From CBDCUQ01 sp965222835 (GTDB lineage: Bacteria > Pseudomonadota > Alphaproteobacteria > Rhizobiales > Hyphomicrobiaceae): a stretch of 64,000 nucleotides of DNA. Every line of letters begins with the position of its first letter. Within the stretch, counting starts at the first letter, position 1. Of the stretch, positions 8,949-18,011 are shown piece by piece. The DNA lies in assembly GCA_965222835.1 (NCBI GenBank), contig CBDCUQ010000003.1, positions 62,001-126,000 of the forward strand. The letters are read 5' to 3'. Below the pieces are notes generated by a model, which searched no databases, was not told where the DNA came from, and was given only the letters and a program-made list of their open reading frames with translations. Position numbers and translations under genes: made by a program.

Positions 8949-9959
8949 ATGCGCTACGACAAGGATGATCGCGAAAGCAAGAATGTCGACGACAGGCGGG
9001 GGCGTGGCGGCGGATTCGGCTTTCCCGGCGGACGCGGCATTCAGATCCCGATCGGCGGTAAGGGCGGTTTCAGTTTAACGACGTTACTTATTCTCGGTGC
9101 CGTCATGCTCTTGTTCGGCATCAATCCCCTGGAGGTTCTGCTCGGCGGTGGCGGCAACTTCCGGGAAGTTCCGCAGATGCCGCGGGCGGAGCGACCGGCG
9201 GCCCAGAAGCGATCGCCTTTGGACGAGATCCCGGGATTGCCAGGCAGCCGCCGCGACCGAAGTGCGGGCGCGCGCGACGCGGCCCGGGGCCCAAAGCCCG
9301 GCGCGCCGCGTTCCGATGATGCGATGGCGAGCTTCGTCAAAAAGGTGCTTGCCGACACTGAAGAAGTGTGGGGGCGCGTGTTCCAAAGTTTCGGGCGCCA
9401 GTACAAAGAACCAAAAATGGTACTGTTCACCCGCGCGACGCGCACAGCCTGCGGCACGGGCATGGCTCAGATGGGACCCTTTTATTGCCCGCTCGATCAG
9501 AAAGTCTACATCGATCTCAGCTTCTATGACCAATTGAAACGCCGCTTCGACGCGCCGGGCGACTTTGCGCAAGCCTACGTCATCGCGCATGAAGTGGGAC
9601 ATCATGTGCAAACGCTGCTCGGCATTGCCAACAAGGTGCAGGAGCTTAAGAGCCGGATGAGCAAGCGCGATCAAAACGCGCTTCAGGTCCGCATGGAGCT
9701 TCAAGCCGACTGTCTCGCCGGCGTCTGGGCCAATCTCAATCACCAGCTCAACAACCGCCTCGAGGCCGGCGATATCGAGGAAGGTTTAAATGCGGCCAGC
9801 CAGATTGGGGACGACATGATCCAGCGGCGCACACAGGGTCACGTTGTTCCGGATGCGTTTACGCACGGATCGGCCGAACAGCGTGTGCGCTGGTTCAAGA
9901 CCGGTTTCCGGTCCGGAGAAATGCAGGTCTGCGATACGTTCAATACCGACAATCTCTGA
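8949..9959 (+). CDS. ypfJ: Neutral zinc metallopeptidase, YpfJ family
   Basis: 336 residues. An Asp/Arg/Gly-rich start (about 1-37) is followed by one membrane segment (FSLTTLLILGAVMLLFGINPLEVLL, 40-64), a disordered Arg/Pro-rich linker, and a large peptidase domain. Family signatures include ACGTGMAQMGPFYCPLDQKVYIDL, the zinc site AHEVGHHVQ (HExxH), LQADCLAGVWA and the C-terminal THGSAEQRVRWFKTGF. This matches the putative neutral zinc metallopeptidases of the YpfJ group (PF04228). The substrate is unknown; the single N-terminal helix suggests an inner-membrane protein with a periplasmic peptidase. It is a single-gene unit followed by a hairpin at 10036. Confidence 0.92.
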   Translation: MRYDKDDRESKNVDDRRGRGGGFGFPGGRGIQIPIGGKGGFSLTTLLILGAVMLLFGINPLEVLLGGGGNFREVPQMPRAERPAAQKRSPLDEIPGLPGSRRDRSAGARDAARGPKPGAPRSDDAMASFVKKVLADTEEVWGRVFQSFGRQYKEPKMVLFTRATRTACGTGMAQMGPFYCPLDQKVYIDLSFYDQLKRRFDAPGDFAQAYVIAHEVGHHVQTLLGIANKVQELKSRMSKRDQNALQVRMELQADCLAGVWANLNHQLNNRLEAGDIEEGLNAASQIGDDMIQRRTQGHVVPDAFTHGSAEQRVRWFKTGFRSGEMQVCDTFNTDNL

Positions 9960-10035
9960 CACGGGACGAGGCCTACTTTCGGTCTTGGGTTCCGCCGCAT
10001 CCCGCTCGCAAGACGTGCGCTCAAGCTAAAGAAAT

Positions 10036-10062
10036 CGGCAGGCGCCCTGACGGGGCCTGCCG
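10036..10062 (+). terminator. Hairpin between convergent genes, probable terminator
   Basis: An 8-bp inverted repeat (CGGCAGGC / GCCTGCCG) with further pairing inside (GCCC / GGGG), followed by TTTGCTATT. It lies between the 3' ends of the metallopeptidase gene (+) and the SPOR-like gene (-), so it may serve both. The T-tract is short. Confidence 0.5.
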
Positions 10063-10088
10063 TTTGCTATTAATCATGCATTGCCGCC

Positions 10089-10955
10089 TCAGAGCGCCTG
10101 GCCCACGTACTCTCCGACCCGGCACGTGACAGCATTGGCCGCAAGATCCTTGCATAGCCTTTTGGCTTCTTCCGCAGAGCTGACGGGGCCGGCGATGAGT
10201 TCGTAGTTGAGGCCTGCGTCGTCGACACCAGCGGTATAGCGCGGCAACATTGTGCCGAGACTTTTGGCGTGCCGATCAGACAAAAGGCTCCAGCTCAGTC
10301 GCAGAGAATCCACAGATGGCCCATTGGCGATTACGACACCGACCGGTTTCGGTGTCGACGAGACGATGGCCGGTCCGAAGGTAACGGCGGCCTTTTCGCC
10401 AACGCTGCCCGTTTCGAGTTTTTTGGGCTCGGGTGCGGCCGGTTTGTTGATCACTTTCAATTGCGGTGTCTTCGCCGGTGCGGTTGCCGTATCCGGCTTC
10501 ACCGTTGGCTTTGCCTCGGCGGTCTTTGTCGTTTTGGTTGTCTTCGGCGCCGGCGCGGGCTTGGCAGCAACTTTCTTCAACGCGGGGGCCTTGGCCACCA
10601 CCTTCTTCGGCTCGGGCGGGGCTTCGAGCGCGGCAATGCGCGTCTCCCAAGCCCTCGACAGGTCGGCCTGAGCTGCCACGTCCGTCTTGAGCCGGGTCAC
10701 CTCGCCTTGCAGCTCGCTAACGTTTGATTTTAGCACCTCAAACTCGGCCAACATGTCGACTTCGGCCCGCTGCCCTTCGTTGGACGCGGGCTCGCTGGCC
10801 GCCGGTGAACCAGGCAGGTACTGCGCCATGAGGTCGGGGCGCACGGCAAGCGCGGTAAGATACAACGCGGCCAGACCGGCAAGACCAATCCAGATGGCGA
10901 CGTAGGGCGTCATGAACCGGGGCTTTGGTGCGGGCTTCGGCGTCTGATCCAACAT
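10089..10955 (-). CDS. Membrane-anchored protein with coiled coil and C-terminal SPOR-like domain
   Basis: 288 residues from an ATG at 10955, chosen because GAGGAAGGAAG lies just upstream; the frame could extend 43 codons further. A Pro-rich N-terminus is followed by a membrane helix (YVAIWIGLAGLAALYLTALAV), a coiled coil (AEVDMLAEFEVLKSNVSELQ), a Lys/Ala/Pro/Thr linker resembling other cell-envelope spacers, and a C-terminal module (YELIAGPVSSAEEAKRLCKDL) resembling a SPOR domain. It probably sits in the inner membrane with its C-terminus in the periplasm. It resembles the nearby SPOR protein at 6505 in design but not in sequence. Confidence 0.75.
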   Translation of the reverse strand: MLDQTPKPAPKPRFMTPYVAIWIGLAGLAALYLTALAVRPDLMAQYLPGSPAASEPASNEGQRAEVDMLAEFEVLKSNVSELQGEVTRLKTDVAAQADLSRAWETRIAALEAPPEPKKVVAKAPALKKVAAKPAPAPKTTKTTKTAEAKPTVKPDTATAPAKTPQLKVINKPAAPEPKKLETGSVGEKAAVTFGPAIVSSTPKPVGVVIANGPSVDSLRLSWSLLSDRHAKSLGTMLPRYTAGVDDAGLNYELIAGPVSSAEEAKRLCKDLAANAVTCRVGEYVGQAL

Positions 10956-11400
10956 CGTCTGACTTCCTTCCTCGTACTGGCCTGGGATCGCAGAGCGGCC
11001 GAGGCCGGCCTGTCGGCCTCGGAGCACGCGCGAACCCGCAAATTGGGTTCCGCAAGTGCTGTCTGAGTCCCTGAGGCGGGTCAAAGCCCTTGCCAGGGGC
11101 AGCGACTCAGAGTTGTGGGTTACCTGGGGATGAATTACTGAACGGCGTGCGCAACCGCCAGTTGCTTAACCTTAAGTGGAAAGTTGGCCGGGGAGATGGC
11201 ATTTGGGCGACACGAATCGTGCGAAATGCTTCTGTTGCATGAGACAGTGAAGTCTTTCGGCCAGCCTCGCCCCACGCCCGTAGACCAATCGCGGTGACCG
11301 GTACGAAATTTATCGCCGTCATGATAGGAGACCGCGTTCCGGCCTCCCGCATTTTTGGCGCGCGGCCGAGAGAGACGTGGCACGGCCGGATCATAGCCCT
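10956..11400. other. Intergenic region between divergent SPOR-like gene and glmU
   Basis: 445 bp without a convincing gene. It must hold the divergent promoters for the SPOR-like gene and glmU. I see no strong hairpin, repeat or tRNA. Reverse-strand reading frames here lack ribosome sites and recognisable protein features. Confidence 0.6.
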
Positions 11401-12771
11401 ATGAGCGAACACTCCCTTCAGATCATCGTTCTCGCCGCAGGCAAGGGCACGCGCATGAAATCTGCGCGGCCCAAGGTGCTGCACGAAATTGCCGGCCAAT
11501 CCATGCTTGGACATGTGCTCGGTCTCGCAGCCGCTTGCGGTGGCACGAACGTCGCCGTCGTTATCGGCCCCGATCAGGACGATGTACGGGCTGAAGCTTT
11601 GAAGCTTGCGCCAGGCGCACAGGTTTATGTTCAAGACCGCCAGCAAGGAACAGCGGATGCGGTGCTGGCAGCGCGCGCGGCGCTGAAAAGCCATAGTGGC
11701 GATGTTCTCGTACTCTATGCTGACACGCCGCTGATTGAGGCAGAGACCATCGCCAAACTGCGCGGCCTGCTCGATAGGGGTGCAGGTGTTTCCGTTCTCG
11801 GCTTTGAAGCGGCCGATCCCAGCGGGTATGGGCGGCTTTTGACCGAAGCCGACGGCACGCTTGTTGGCATTCGCGAGGACAAGGATGCCAGTCCTGAGGA
11901 GCGCAACATCCGGCTCTGCAATTCTGGTGTGATGGCGTTTCGGCGCGATGATTTGCTGTCTGTTCTCGAGTCCATCGGCAATGCTAATGCGAAGGGCGAG
12001 TACTATCTAACCGACGCGATTGAGATTGTGCGCGCGCGTGGCGCGCGCGCTACCGTTGCGGTCTGTCCTGAAACGGAAGTCCTCGGCGTCAACGCCCGCG
12101 ATCAGCTCGCGGCGGCTGAATCCATCTGGCAGGCGCGCGCCCGAGGCCGCGTCATGGCGGAGGGGGCGACGCTCATTGCGCCTGAGACCGTATGGCTCTC
12201 CCACGACACAAAGATTGGCCGTGACGTCGTTATTGAGCCCAATGTTTTCTTTGGGCCTGGCTGCACGGTCGAGGATGGTGCGGTGATCAAGGCCAATTGC
12301 CATTTCGAAGGCGCACACATTGGCAAGGGCGCGCGTATCGGCCCGTTTGCCCGTCTTCGTCCTGGTGCCAAACTCGATGCGGATGTGCACGTTGGCAACT
12401 TCGTCGAGGTGAAGAACACGGCGTTGGGTGCGGGCGCCAAGGCCAATCACCTTTCATACTTGGGTGATGGCAGCGTCGGGGCCGGTGCCAATATTGGAGC
12501 CGGCACGATTTTCTGTAACTACGACGGCTTCCTGAAACACAAGACGGAGATCGGTGACGGTGCCTTCGTCGGCTCGAATTCGGCCCTCGTCGCGCCCGTT
12601 AAGATCGGTGACGGCGCGTACATTGGCTCGGGGAGCGTGATTACCAAAGATGTCAGCGAGGGTAGTCTCGCGCTTGAGCGTTCGGCCCAAGAGGAGCGGC
12701 CGGGCTGGGCTGCAAAATTTCGCGCCATGATGGCCAAACGTAAGGCACGTGCGGCCGGTGAGAAAGCGTAA
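11401..12771 (+). CDS. glmU: Bifunctional UDP-N-acetylglucosamine pyrophosphorylase / glucosamine-1-phosphate acetyltransferase
   Basis: 456 residues, the usual GlmU length. It acetylates glucosamine-1-phosphate and then uridylylates it, giving UDP-GlcNAc for peptidoglycan and lipid A. The N-terminal half carries the nucleotidyltransferase signature LAAGKGTRMKS and further motifs YVQDRQQGTADAVL and LYADTPLI; the C-terminal half is a left-handed beta helix of hexapeptide repeats (VVIEPNVFFGPGC, AHIGKGARIGPFARLRPGA, HVGNFVEVKN, NIGAGTIFCNYDG). ATG 11401 gives the family start; an in-frame GTG at 11377 with GAGAG upstream is an alternative. glmS follows 89 bp downstream on the same strand, so two successive enzymes of the pathway are probably co-transcribed. 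Confidence 0.97.
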   Translation: MSEHSLQIIVLAAGKGTRMKSARPKVLHEIAGQSMLGHVLGLAAACGGTNVAVVIGPDQDDVRAEALKLAPGAQVYVQDRQQGTADAVLAARAALKSHSGDVLVLYADTPLIEAETIAKLRGLLDRGAGVSVLGFEAADPSGYGRLLTEADGTLVGIREDKDASPEERNIRLCNSGVMAFRRDDLLSVLESIGNANAKGEYYLTDAIEIVRARGARATVAVCPETEVLGVNARDQLAAAESIWQARARGRVMAEGATLIAPETVWLSHDTKIGRDVVIEPNVFFGPGCTVEDGAVIKANCHFEGAHIGKGARIGPFARLRPGAKLDADVHVGNFVEVKNTALGAGAKANHLSYLGDGSVGAGANIGAGTIFCNYDGFLKHKTEIGDGAFVGSNSALVAPVKIGDGAYIGSGSVITKDVSEGSLALERSAQEERPGWAAKFRAMMAKRKARAAGEKA

Positions 12772-12860
12772 CAGATCGTGAATTGAGCGGTGGCGTCGAA
12801 GCTTCTTTACTAATCCATGATCTAATCGGTGCACGCCCAAAACCCGAAGGACGAAACGGT

Positions 12861-14681
12861 ATGTGCGGAATCGTCGGAATCTTAAGCTCGGAGCCGGTCG
12901 CGACCGACCTGGTGGACGCGCTAAGGCGCCTCGAGTATCGCGGCTATGATTCCGCCGGTATCGCCACCGTCGAGAATGGCCACCTCGATCGCCGCCGCGC
13001 GGAAGGCAAGCTGCGCAATCTCGAAGGCCGGCTTATCGAGGCGCCTCTTCTCGGGCACACTGGGATCGGCCATACACGCTGGGCGACGCACGGGCGTCCG
13101 ACGGAACGCAACGCGCACCCGCACATGACGGACAAGGTTTCCGTCGTTCATAATGGGATTATCGAGAACTACCGCGAGCTCAAGGCCGAACTCACCGCAA
13201 AGGGCCACGCGTTCGAAACGGATACCGACACCGAAGCCATTGTCCACCTGATCACCGATGAGCTGAATGAGGGGCAATCACCCGTTGAGGCCGTGCGCGG
13301 TGCACTCAATCGCCTTCAAGGGGCCTTTGCGCTCGGGATCATATTCGCAGGCGAGGACGATCTGATGATCGCAGCGCGTCAGGGCTCGCCGCTCGCGATT
13401 GGGCATGGTTCGGCCTCCATGTATCTCGGCTCGGATGCCATCGCGCTCGCGCCTTTCACGGATCGCATCACATATCTCGACGAAGGCGACTGGGCGGTGA
13501 TGCGCCGCTCAGGCGTCGAGATCTATGATCGTGACGGCCGCCGTGTAGACCGGCAGCAAATCAAATCGGTTGCGAGTTCGTTGCTTGTCGACAAAGGCAA
13601 TCACCGGCACTTTATGGCCAAGGAAATTCACGAGCAGCCGGAAGTTATTTCGCACACGCTCGCGGCCTACATGGATATGGCGACAGGGACCATCAACTTG
13701 CCGGATCTCGGCATCGACCTCTCCAAGATTACACGCGTGACCATATCGGCCTGCGGTACGGCCTACTATGCCGGGCTGGTCGCAAAATACTGGATCGAGC
13801 GGATCGCTCGCGTACCGGTCGAGATCGATATCGCCTCGGAGCTGCGCTATCGCGAGGCGCCGCTTCCGGAGGGTGGTCTTGCTGTGTTTGTCTCGCAGTC
13901 AGGTGAAACGGCCGACACGCTTGCAACGCTTCGCTACTGCAAGGACGAAGGACAGCGCATCGCTTCGATTGTCAATGTGCGCACCTCGACGATTGCGCGG
14001 GAATCCGATGCCGCCCTTCCCACGCTCGCCGGTCCGGAAATCGGTGTGGCCTCGACCAAGGCCTTCACTTGCCAGCTTGCGGCACTGGCCTCGCTTGCCA
14101 TCGCGATTGGGCGCGCGCGCCGTTCGATTTCGGAGGACAAGGAGGTCGAGCTGGTTAGAGCACTGACCGAAGTTCCCCGACTGATCTCAAGCATGCTGCA
14201 TTCCGAGGCCCCGTACGAGGGGCTCGCACACGACCTTTCAAAGGCGCGGGACGTTCTTTATCTTGGGCGCGGTATCAACTTCCCGATCGCGCTCGAAGGC
14301 GCGCTCAAGCTCAAAGAGATCTCCTACATCCATGCGGAGGGCTACGCCGCTGGCGAACTCAAGCATGGCCCCATTGCACTGATCGACGAAAACGTGCCGG
14401 TCATTGTCGTCGCTCCGAAAGACGATCTCTTCGAAAAGACCGTCTCCAACATGCAGGAAGTGGCGGCGCGGGGTGGTCAGATCATTCTGATTTCCGATGC
14501 CGACGCGGAAAAAGCGGGTTGCAAGCTTCTGGCGCACATCCAGACGCCACGCGCGCATGCGTTCACGAACCCCTTGATCTACGCCATTCCTGTGCAGCTG
14601 ATCGCCTATCACACGGCGGTCTTCATGGGCACCGACGTCGATCAGCCGCGCAATCTCGCCAAATCGGTCACGGTTGAATAG
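12861..14681 (+). CDS. glmS: Glutamine--fructose-6-phosphate aminotransferase (isomerizing)
   Basis: 606 residues, the usual length. It converts fructose-6-phosphate and glutamine to glucosamine-6-phosphate, the entry step to amino-sugar synthesis. The start ATGTGC at 12861 puts the catalytic Cys at position 2 (MCGIVGIL) after processing, which decides the start; AAGGA lies upstream. The class II glutaminase domain shows GYDSAGIA and IGHTRWATHG; the isomerase part has two SIS domains with SACGTAYYAG, SQSGETADTLATL and, at the C-terminus, DQPRNLAKSVTVE, the canonical ending. No glmS ribozyme-like leader is apparent upstream. Confidence 0.97.
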   Translation: MCGIVGILSSEPVATDLVDALRRLEYRGYDSAGIATVENGHLDRRRAEGKLRNLEGRLIEAPLLGHTGIGHTRWATHGRPTERNAHPHMTDKVSVVHNGIIENYRELKAELTAKGHAFETDTDTEAIVHLITDELNEGQSPVEAVRGALNRLQGAFALGIIFAGEDDLMIAARQGSPLAIGHGSASMYLGSDAIALAPFTDRITYLDEGDWAVMRRSGVEIYDRDGRRVDRQQIKSVASSLLVDKGNHRHFMAKEIHEQPEVISHTLAAYMDMATGTINLPDLGIDLSKITRVTISACGTAYYAGLVAKYWIERIARVPVEIDIASELRYREAPLPEGGLAVFVSQSGETADTLATLRYCKDEGQRIASIVNVRTSTIARESDAALPTLAGPEIGVASTKAFTCQLAALASLAIAIGRARRSISEDKEVELVRALTEVPRLISSMLHSEAPYEGLAHDLSKARDVLYLGRGINFPIALEGALKLKEISYIHAEGYAAGELKHGPIALIDENVPVIVVAPKDDLFEKTVSNMQEVAARGGQIILISDADAEKAGCKLLAHIQTPRAHAFTNPLIYAIPVQLIAYHTAVFMGTDVDQPRNLAKSVTVE

Positions 14682-14794
14682 GTCCGGCTTGCATCAGCAA
14701 GGATGGTGTCGGTGCCGGTGAAGGCGCGTTAACCTTTCGGTAACCATCGGTGGGGAAGATGGCGTTAACGATTTGATAACGCCCGAACCCCGCC

Positions 14795-15289
14795 ATGGAC
14801 GGCCTCGCCGACACCTGCCAACTCACGTCCTCGCTCAATGACGCCTCGAATGACACGGGGCGCATGGCATTCTGCGGGCCTTACGTACTCTCAGCGGTCA
14901 CCGGTTATCCGATCAGCAAGGTCGAAGCGGCAATCAACGCCTATCGGGAGCTGCCTGCGGACCTTAAGTTCCGCGTCAAGGGAACTTACGCCGACGAGGT
15001 GGAGGCCGCGCTTGCCGTCTACGGCTTTACGATGACGCTCAAAGAAAGCTTCATGCATCTTGCGCGCAAGAAGCGCCCGACGGTCTGGAATTGGATGCAA
15101 AAACCACGCAATGCGTGGGCGCACTACATCCTTGCCATTCACAAGGGCAAAGACGGACACTGGATTCTGATCAAGGGCGTCAAGATGTGCGACACCTATA
15201 CGGAGGGCAAGTGGACCTTCGTGTGCGATGGGCCACACCGCGGCGCGCGCATTATGGAAGTCTTCGAGGTCCGCCGCGCGCTTGATTGA
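14795..15289 (+). CDS. Uncharacterised 164-residue protein, possible cysteine-peptidase-like fold
   Basis: No family is recognised with certainty. The N-terminal half has GRMAFCGPYVLSAVTGYPIS, placing a Cys before Gly-Pro at the start of a helix, and the C-terminal half has AHYILAIHKGKDGHWILIKG, giving a His in a strand and repeated aromatic residues. A Cys-Gly-Pro helix start followed by a strand-borne His is the general layout of papain-like and C39-like folds, but this is an inference from pattern only. No signal peptide is present. It is 113 bp after glmS on the same strand and without an obvious ribosome site, so the start is uncertain. Confidence 0.72.
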   Translation: MDGLADTCQLTSSLNDASNDTGRMAFCGPYVLSAVTGYPISKVEAAINAYRELPADLKFRVKGTYADEVEAALAVYGFTMTLKESFMHLARKKRPTVWNWMQKPRNAWAHYILAIHKGKDGHWILIKGVKMCDTYTEGKWTFVCDGPHRGARIMEVFEVRRALD

Positions 15290-15357
15290 TAAGCCCGTTC
15301 TGTATCCCGATCCGGGATGCGTGTGCGGGAAATCCCGTGCCGCTCTTCTAGAGAGCC

Positions 15358-15939
15358 TTATTGCTGTGGGATGGCCGCAGTCGTCGTTCCAGACGAACCT
15401 CTGGGGGGCCGTGCCAGTTCCAGTTCGATTTTGGGATACTTGTAATCGTGGGTCGCAGGATCCGTTGCGGCATCGACTGCTGCCATAACGACAAAACCGA
15501 TCAATCCTGCACTGGCTCCGTTGTTGAGGCGCGTGGCCGTCGTCTCGCCGAACACGCCGACGTCCTTGAGCTTGGGCATAAACCCGGCCTTCTCGCAGCG
15601 GACGGAGAGCGGGCTCGACTGCGCGCGGTAGATTGGAACGCGCACCTTCGCCGGAGTCGTCAAGTTTGCGGTGAAATCCCGCGCACTCAAAGCGCAGCTC
15701 GCTCCGGCGAGCTCCTCGCGCACGCCGTTGTCATCCCTTGCGTAGGTTCGGACCTCAACGATCTGATCCCCCGCAAATTCCGGGACTTTTTCACCAGCGA
15801 TCCGGCGCGAGGCGTAGACGTCAATCCCTTGCGAGCCCGGAGGTGCATTAATTTCGGTTATGCGACCCACTTCAAGCGGCGTGGCGCACCCGGCAAGTCC
15901 CGTGCCTGCAAGAATAAGACCCAGAATTGCCTTGCGCAT
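15358..15939 (-). CDS. Putative lipoprotein, 193 residues
   Basis: The N-terminus is a lipoprotein signal peptide (MRKAILGLILAGTGLAGC) with lipobox LAGC; Cys18 would be acylated, and Ala+2 favours outer-membrane sorting. The mature part contains strands (EVRTYARDDNGVREELAGASCALSA cut here by features only) and a short hydrophobic Gly/Ala-rich segment SAGLIGFVVMAAVDAATDP. No named family is recognised; two further Cys residues could form a disulphide. It is a monocistronic reverse gene between the 14795 gene and efp. Confidence 0.75.
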   Translation of the reverse strand: MRKAILGLILAGTGLAGCATPLEVGRITEINAPPGSQGIDVYASRRIAGEKVPEFAGDQIVEVRTYARDDNGVREELAGASCALSARDFTANLTTPAKVRVPIYRAQSSPLSVRCEKAGFMPKLKDVGVFGETTATRLNNGASAGLIGFVVMAAVDAATDPATHDYKYPKIELELARPPRGSSGTTTAAIPQQ

Positions 15940-16083
15940 ATGCCCCTCCCCAAGAATCGACGCACACGCAATATCGGCGGGCGTCGTAAGGTACCGCCCG
16001 GGGAGCGGTCAACGCATATGCAAGATTCGTAAGAAGAATTCTGGGGGTTACTGCGACTAATGCACAGGTTTCGCAGTGACAAT

Positions 16084-16653
16084 TCAGTCCTTCGCCCGTT
16101 CGACGTAACTGCCGTCAGCGGTCATGATGACGACCCGCGTGCCGGTGCCAATGTGCGGGGGCACCATGATGCGCGCACCATTGGAGAGTTTTGCCGGCTT
16201 ATAGGACGACGATGCCGTCTGGCCCTTGACGACCGGGTCTGCCTCGACGATTTCGAAGGTCACGCGCTGTGGGAGCTCGAGGGCAATCGGATTGCCTTCA
16301 TGAAGGGACACACTGCAGGTCATCCCCTCCTGCAGCCACTGCGCCTGATCGCCAATGACATCCTTCGGTACCGAGATCTGATCGAAGGTTTCGGGCTCCA
16401 TGAAGTTGTAGCCCATCTCGTCCTCATAGAGATAGTTGAAGTCCTTTTCCTCGACGTAGGCGCGCTCCACCTGGTCCGTCGTGCGATAGCGCTCGACGAT
16501 TTTCACGCCATCTGAGATGCGGCGCAATTCAAGGTGTGTGACCGGCGTGCCCTTTCCCGGATGGATGTTCTCGGCCTGCATCACGACGGCGAGCTTGCCG
16601 TCGAGATCGAGCACATTGCCCTTGCGCACCGAGCTTGCGATAACCTTTGCCAA
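16084..16653 (-). CDS. efp: Translation elongation factor P
   Basis: 189 residues with the three beta-barrel domains of EF-P. EF-P relieves ribosome stalling at proline stretches. The KOW-like first domain carries the loop HPGKGTPVT, with Lys34 exactly at the position modified by beta-lysine in bacteria that encode EpmA and EpmB; both genes are adjacent and divergent here. The C-terminal domain has GTRVVIMTADGSYVERAKD, the usual ending. Start and length agree with the family. Confidence 0.97.
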   Translation of the reverse strand: MAKVIASSVRKGNVLDLDGKLAVVMQAENIHPGKGTPVTHLELRRISDGVKIVERYRTTDQVERAYVEEKDFNYLYEDEMGYNFMEPETFDQISVPKDVIGDQAQWLQEGMTCSVSLHEGNPIALELPQRVTFEIVEADPVVKGQTASSSYKPAKLSNGARIMVPPHIGTGTRVVIMTADGSYVERAKD

Positions 16654-16901
16654 CGTGGTTCTCCATCAATAGACGCCCTTGGCGCGGAACGTCGCGCGGT
16701 CCGGGGCGGGCTGGTCGGGGATCTTGGCCGCTCTCTTACTCTATTCGGGGGGTTGAGGCCAAGTGCGGCGGATGATCCGGCCGCACCACATTTTCGCGTA
16801 CGAACCGAAGGATTTACGCTTTGGGGGCGTTGGACCGAGACAGGGCGTCTACACCCTCGAAGATAAAACCCGACAACCGCCAACCCGGAAATTCATCGTC
16901 C

Positions 16902-17945
16902 ATGCCCTCACCTTGGTGGAACCCCGATCGACATGCCGACCGCCGGCCGTTCCTGATGGCCCGCGGGCGCATCAAATCCGCCGTACGTGCCTGGTTCGAG
17001 GAGCGCGGCTTCGTTGAGGTGGACACGGCTTGCCTTCAATTCTCGCCGGGAGGTGAAACGCACCTCCATGCCTTTGCGACAGAGCTGACGGGTCCTAATC
17101 TCAGCAAGGCGCCGCGCTATTTGCATACGAGCCCGGAGTTTGCGTGCAAGAAACTGCTGGCGGCCGGTGAAGAAAAAATCTTTACGTTCGCGCCCTCATT
17201 TCGAAACAGGGAACGCGGTGCCTTGCACGCGCCGGAGTTCACGATGCTCGAATGGTATCGCGCCAATGCCACGTATGACGAGGCGATGCGGGATGCCACA
17301 GATCTTCTGGCGCTTGCGGCCGAGACGACGGGACATCGCCTCGTCTCTTGGCGCGACAAGACGTGCTTGCCAAATGGCGAACCGGAACAGGTGACAGTGG
17401 CCGAGGCATTCGGCCGTTATGTTGGGATCGATCTTCTTGCCACCCTTCCTGATGGCAGACCTGATCGCGCTTTACTGGCAGCCGCAGCGGAGGCGGCACT
17501 TCTCACAGCACGGCCGTCCGATACGTGGTCCGATCTCTTTTCTCGCTGCCTCACCACGTTTGTGGAACCCAAGCTGGGACTGGGGCGCCCGTCTCTGCTC
17601 ATTGAATACCCGGCTTCGGAAGCAGCCCTTGCGCGTCCTGTGGAACGCGATCCGCGAGTCGCAGAACGCTTCGAGCTCTATTGCTGTGGCGTCGAGCTGG
17701 CCAATGGGTTTGGTGAACTGACGGACCCTGTTGCGCAGCGCGACAACCTTGAAGCGCAGTTGGCCGCGCGGCAACGCATTTACGGCGACCGCTATCCCAT
17801 CGACGAGGACTTTATTGCGGCCGTGGGCCAAATGCCGCCGGCGTCCGGCTGTGCTTTGGGGTTCGACCGTCTCGTCCTGCTCGCGGCGGGCGGGACACAT
17901 ATCGACCAGGTGATCTGGACACCGGACCCCGGTCCGGGCATGTAG
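16902..17945 (+). CDS. epmA: EF-P--(R)-beta-lysine ligase
   Basis: 347 residues from ATG 16902; this fits the EpmA (PoxA/GenX) length of about 325 and removes an upstream stretch with no family similarity. EpmA is a truncated class II lysyl-tRNA synthetase that attaches beta-lysine to Lys34 of EF-P. Visible motifs: RGRIKSAVRAWFEERGFVEV, YLHTSPEFACK, the motif 2 segment FRNRERGALHAPEFTMLEWY, GVELANGFGELTDP, and motif 3 GCALGFDRLVLLAAGG. The tRNA anticodon-binding domain of LysS is absent, as expected. It is divergent from efp and 66 bp upstream of epmB. Confidence 0.94.
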   Translation: MPSPWWNPDRHADRRPFLMARGRIKSAVRAWFEERGFVEVDTACLQFSPGGETHLHAFATELTGPNLSKAPRYLHTSPEFACKKLLAAGEEKIFTFAPSFRNRERGALHAPEFTMLEWYRANATYDEAMRDATDLLALAAETTGHRLVSWRDKTCLPNGEPEQVTVAEAFGRYVGIDLLATLPDGRPDRALLAAAAEAALLTARPSDTWSDLFSRCLTTFVEPKLGLGRPSLLIEYPASEAALARPVERDPRVAERFELYCCGVELANGFGELTDPVAQRDNLEAQLAARQRIYGDRYPIDEDFIAAVGQMPPASGCALGFDRLVLLAAGGTHIDQVIWTPDPGPGM

Positions 17946-18011
17946 CCGCGGGTGTGTGTCGCCGACCGATGCCGGTGGACCGCTCAATCTTCCGAAAGGC
18001 CGACGACAGAC

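Noticed and set aside
12772..12860. glmS riboswitch/ribozyme
   Set aside because: The 89-bp gap between glmU and glmS is too short and lacks the glmS ribozyme core, which is confined mainly to Gram-positive bacteria.
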